Shown: positions 31,150 through 32,170 of the stretch, one piece after another
Position numbering within the stretch: the first letter of the stretch is position 1
How the letters are laid out: each line of letters starts with the position of its first letter
Source of the DNA: Halalkalicoccus subterraneus
GTDB lineage: Archaea > Halobacteriota > Halobacteria > Halobacteriales > Halalkalicoccaceae
NCBI RefSeq assembly: GCF_003697815.1
Contig: NZ_RDQG01000052.1
Span: forward strand, 1-32,170
DNA: 32,170 nt
Direction of reading: 5' to 3'
Program-made: the position numbers and the translations under genes
The notes under the pieces: model-generated
Seen by the model: the letters and a program-made list of their open reading frames with translations, nothing else
Databases searched by the model: none
Told to the model about the DNA's origin: nothing

Positions 31150-31896
31150 ATGGCTCCGAACCATGGCGACGCGTCGTTTCACGTCTCCCACGAAGCGGGA
31201 ACCGAGACGGGACACACCCTGCTGGTCGGCCTCTCGCAGTTCGGGTTGGCAGGGCTGACCGCCGTCGATTACCTCACCACCCAGCTCGAACTCGAGGCGA
31301 CCGGCCACATCACCGCCGAGGCGCTCCCCTCGATCACCCCCTTTACCGAAGGACGCCCGCGCCACCACACCCGGCTGTACTCGCGGGCCGATCTCGATTT
31401 CACCGTTCTCGTCGGCGAACTGTTCGTCCCCGTTCAGGCGGCCGATTCGTTCAGCAGGGCGATCCTCGAGTGGACCGAGGAGAACGCCGTCAGCGAGGTC
31501 GTCGTGCTCTCGGGAATCCCGATCGCCCACGGTCCGGAGGGCCACCGCACCTACTACATCGCCACCGAGGACTACTACGACGACCGCCTCGACGGCGCGG
31601 GGGTCGACGCGATGGGGATGGGCTTTCTCGACGGCGTCAACGCCAGCCTCGTCGAGCGCGGCATGACGACCGACCTCGGCGTCGGCGTGTTCGTCACGCC
31701 GGTCCACGCACAGGTCCCCGACGTGGAGGCCGCCCTGCGCTTGCTGTCGACGCTGAAGGAGGTCCACGACATCGCCCTCGACACCGGTCCGTTGGAGGAG
31801 TTCGCAAACGAGGTCAGAGAGCACTACGCACAGCTCTCCGAGCGCCTCGAAACCGCCGAAACCCACGAGCGGCCCGACGACCGGATGTTCATGTAA
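31150..31896 (+). CDS. PAC2 family protein (proteasome assembly chaperone-like)
   Basis: A 248-residue soluble protein. It opens with [19 protein letters not shown], then carries [23 protein letters not shown], and later [23 protein letters not shown] and [16 protein letters not shown]. This is the layout of PAC2 proteins, archaeal relatives of eukaryotic proteasome assembly chaperones. A C-terminal helical region ([26 protein letters not shown]) is likely coiled. The archaeal members have no firmly proven role. No proteasome gene is adjacent. Confidence 0.88.
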   Translation: MAPNHGDASFHVSHEAGTETGHTLLVGLSQFGLAGLTAVDYLTTQLELEATGHITAEALPSITPFTEGRPRHHTRLYSRADLDFTVLVGELFVPVQAADSFSRAILEWTEENAVSEVVVLSGIPIAHGPEGHRTYYIATEDYYDDRLDGAGVDAMGMGFLDGVNASLVERGMTTDLGVGVFVTPVHAQVPDVEAALRLLSTLKEVHDIALDTGPLEEFANEVREHYAQLSERLETAETHERPDDRMFM

Positions 31897-31963
31897 CTGG
31901 GTTTCGAAACGGCGTGCTACTCGAATCCGGATACGTAATAACGCCCGGGCGAAAAGGCGAGGC

Positions 31964-32170
31964 ATGGTCAGCCCCGATCTTCGCGCGACGCTCGAAGCCG
32001 TCGGCGAGCAGTTCAACCTCGGCGAGTACGAGATCGACGCCTACCTCACCGTGCTCGAACACGGCCAGCTCACCGCGAGCGAGATCGCCGATCGGACCGA
32101 CATCCCCCAGCCGCGGGTCTACGACACGGTCCGCAGCCTCTCGGATCGCGGGCTGGTCGAACTGCGCGAG
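31964..32170 (+). CDS. TrmB-family transcriptional regulator (3' truncated by window)
   Basis: The first 69 residues of a winged-helix regulator, [20 protein letters not shown] then [49 protein letters not shown]. The N-terminal TrmB HTH ([39 protein letters not shown]) is unmistakable. TrmB proteins control sugar metabolism and related genes; the ligand domain lies beyond the right edge. A TAATAACG sequence about 27 nt upstream is a weak TATA candidate. Confidence 0.92.
   Translation, partial: MVSPDLRATLEAVGEQFNLGEYEIDAYLTVLEHGQLTASEIADRTDIPQPRVYDTVRSLSDRGLVELRE

Noticed and set aside
31063-32016. An N-terminal extension of the MscS frame to 633 codons
   Set aside because: It is antisense to the PAC2 gene and the start of the TrmB gene. 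MscS is complete from 31062, with a promoter-like box just upstream.
1-32170. CRISPR array, defence island or prophage
   Set aside because: No evenly spaced direct repeats, no Cas, restriction, BREX or viral structural genes, and no integrase were seen in either strand.

Overview
The window is a stretch of chromosome from an extremely halophilic archaeon (class Halobacteria). The evidence is consistent: high GC, strongly acidic predicted proteins, several twin-arginine lipoproteins, an archaeal ribosomal protein S17e, F420 biosynthesis (CofD), dodecin, a PAC2 protein, a TrmB regulator, and TATA-like boxes about 26-30 nt upstream of many start codons with no room for a leader. The genus cannot be fixed from the sequence alone. 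I see no CRISPR array, no intact insertion sequence, no integrase and no complete RNA gene.

Layout. 1-1653 (+): the 3' end of a biotin carboxylase/BCCP subunit, followed without a gap by its biotin ligase. 1655-7523 (-): a UspA protein, an amidohydrolase, an HD phosphohydrolase, an amidase, a short-chain fatty acid transporter and a small membrane protein; a tRNA 3'-end-like fragment lies between the HD and amidohydrolase genes. 7570-7839 (-): a small conserved protein. 7946-11113 (+): a tightly overlapping four-gene cofactor operon of cofD, a Dus-like TIM barrel, a CitG/MdcB-like protein and a DUF447-like protein. 11138-12504 (+): rps17e and asd. 12744-14389 (+): a MarR regulator and an MFS exporter with a candidate operator at the MarR start. 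14398-16537 (-): a D-2-hydroxyacid dehydrogenase and a second amidohydrolase. 16640-18007 (+): a geranylgeranyl-reductase-family flavoprotein. 18040-19287 (-): a DyP-like Tat lipoprotein.

19288-19876 is the only long non-coding stretch. About 230 bp of it is packed with eight consecutive inverted repeats. After it (+) come an HSL-type esterase, a 54-residue membrane miniprotein, hisD, a SHOCT-domain membrane protein and an IscA/ErpA-type Fe-S protein. Next (-) come dodecin, a PAP2-family membrane phosphatase, an orphan family-5 ABC solute-binding lipoprotein, a small conserved protein and a zinc-ribbon protein. The right end (+) carries a polysaccharide-deacetylase lipoprotein, a 5'-nucleotidase-like enzyme and a UspA protein. 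A convergent MscS channel (-) follows, then a PAC2 protein and the start of a TrmB regulator (+, cut by the window end).

Most genes look like core or conserved haloarchaeal content. The parts most worth a second look are the hairpin array, the unassigned cofactor operon, the tRNA fragment, the MarR operator, the degenerate DyP motif and the membrane miniprotein.
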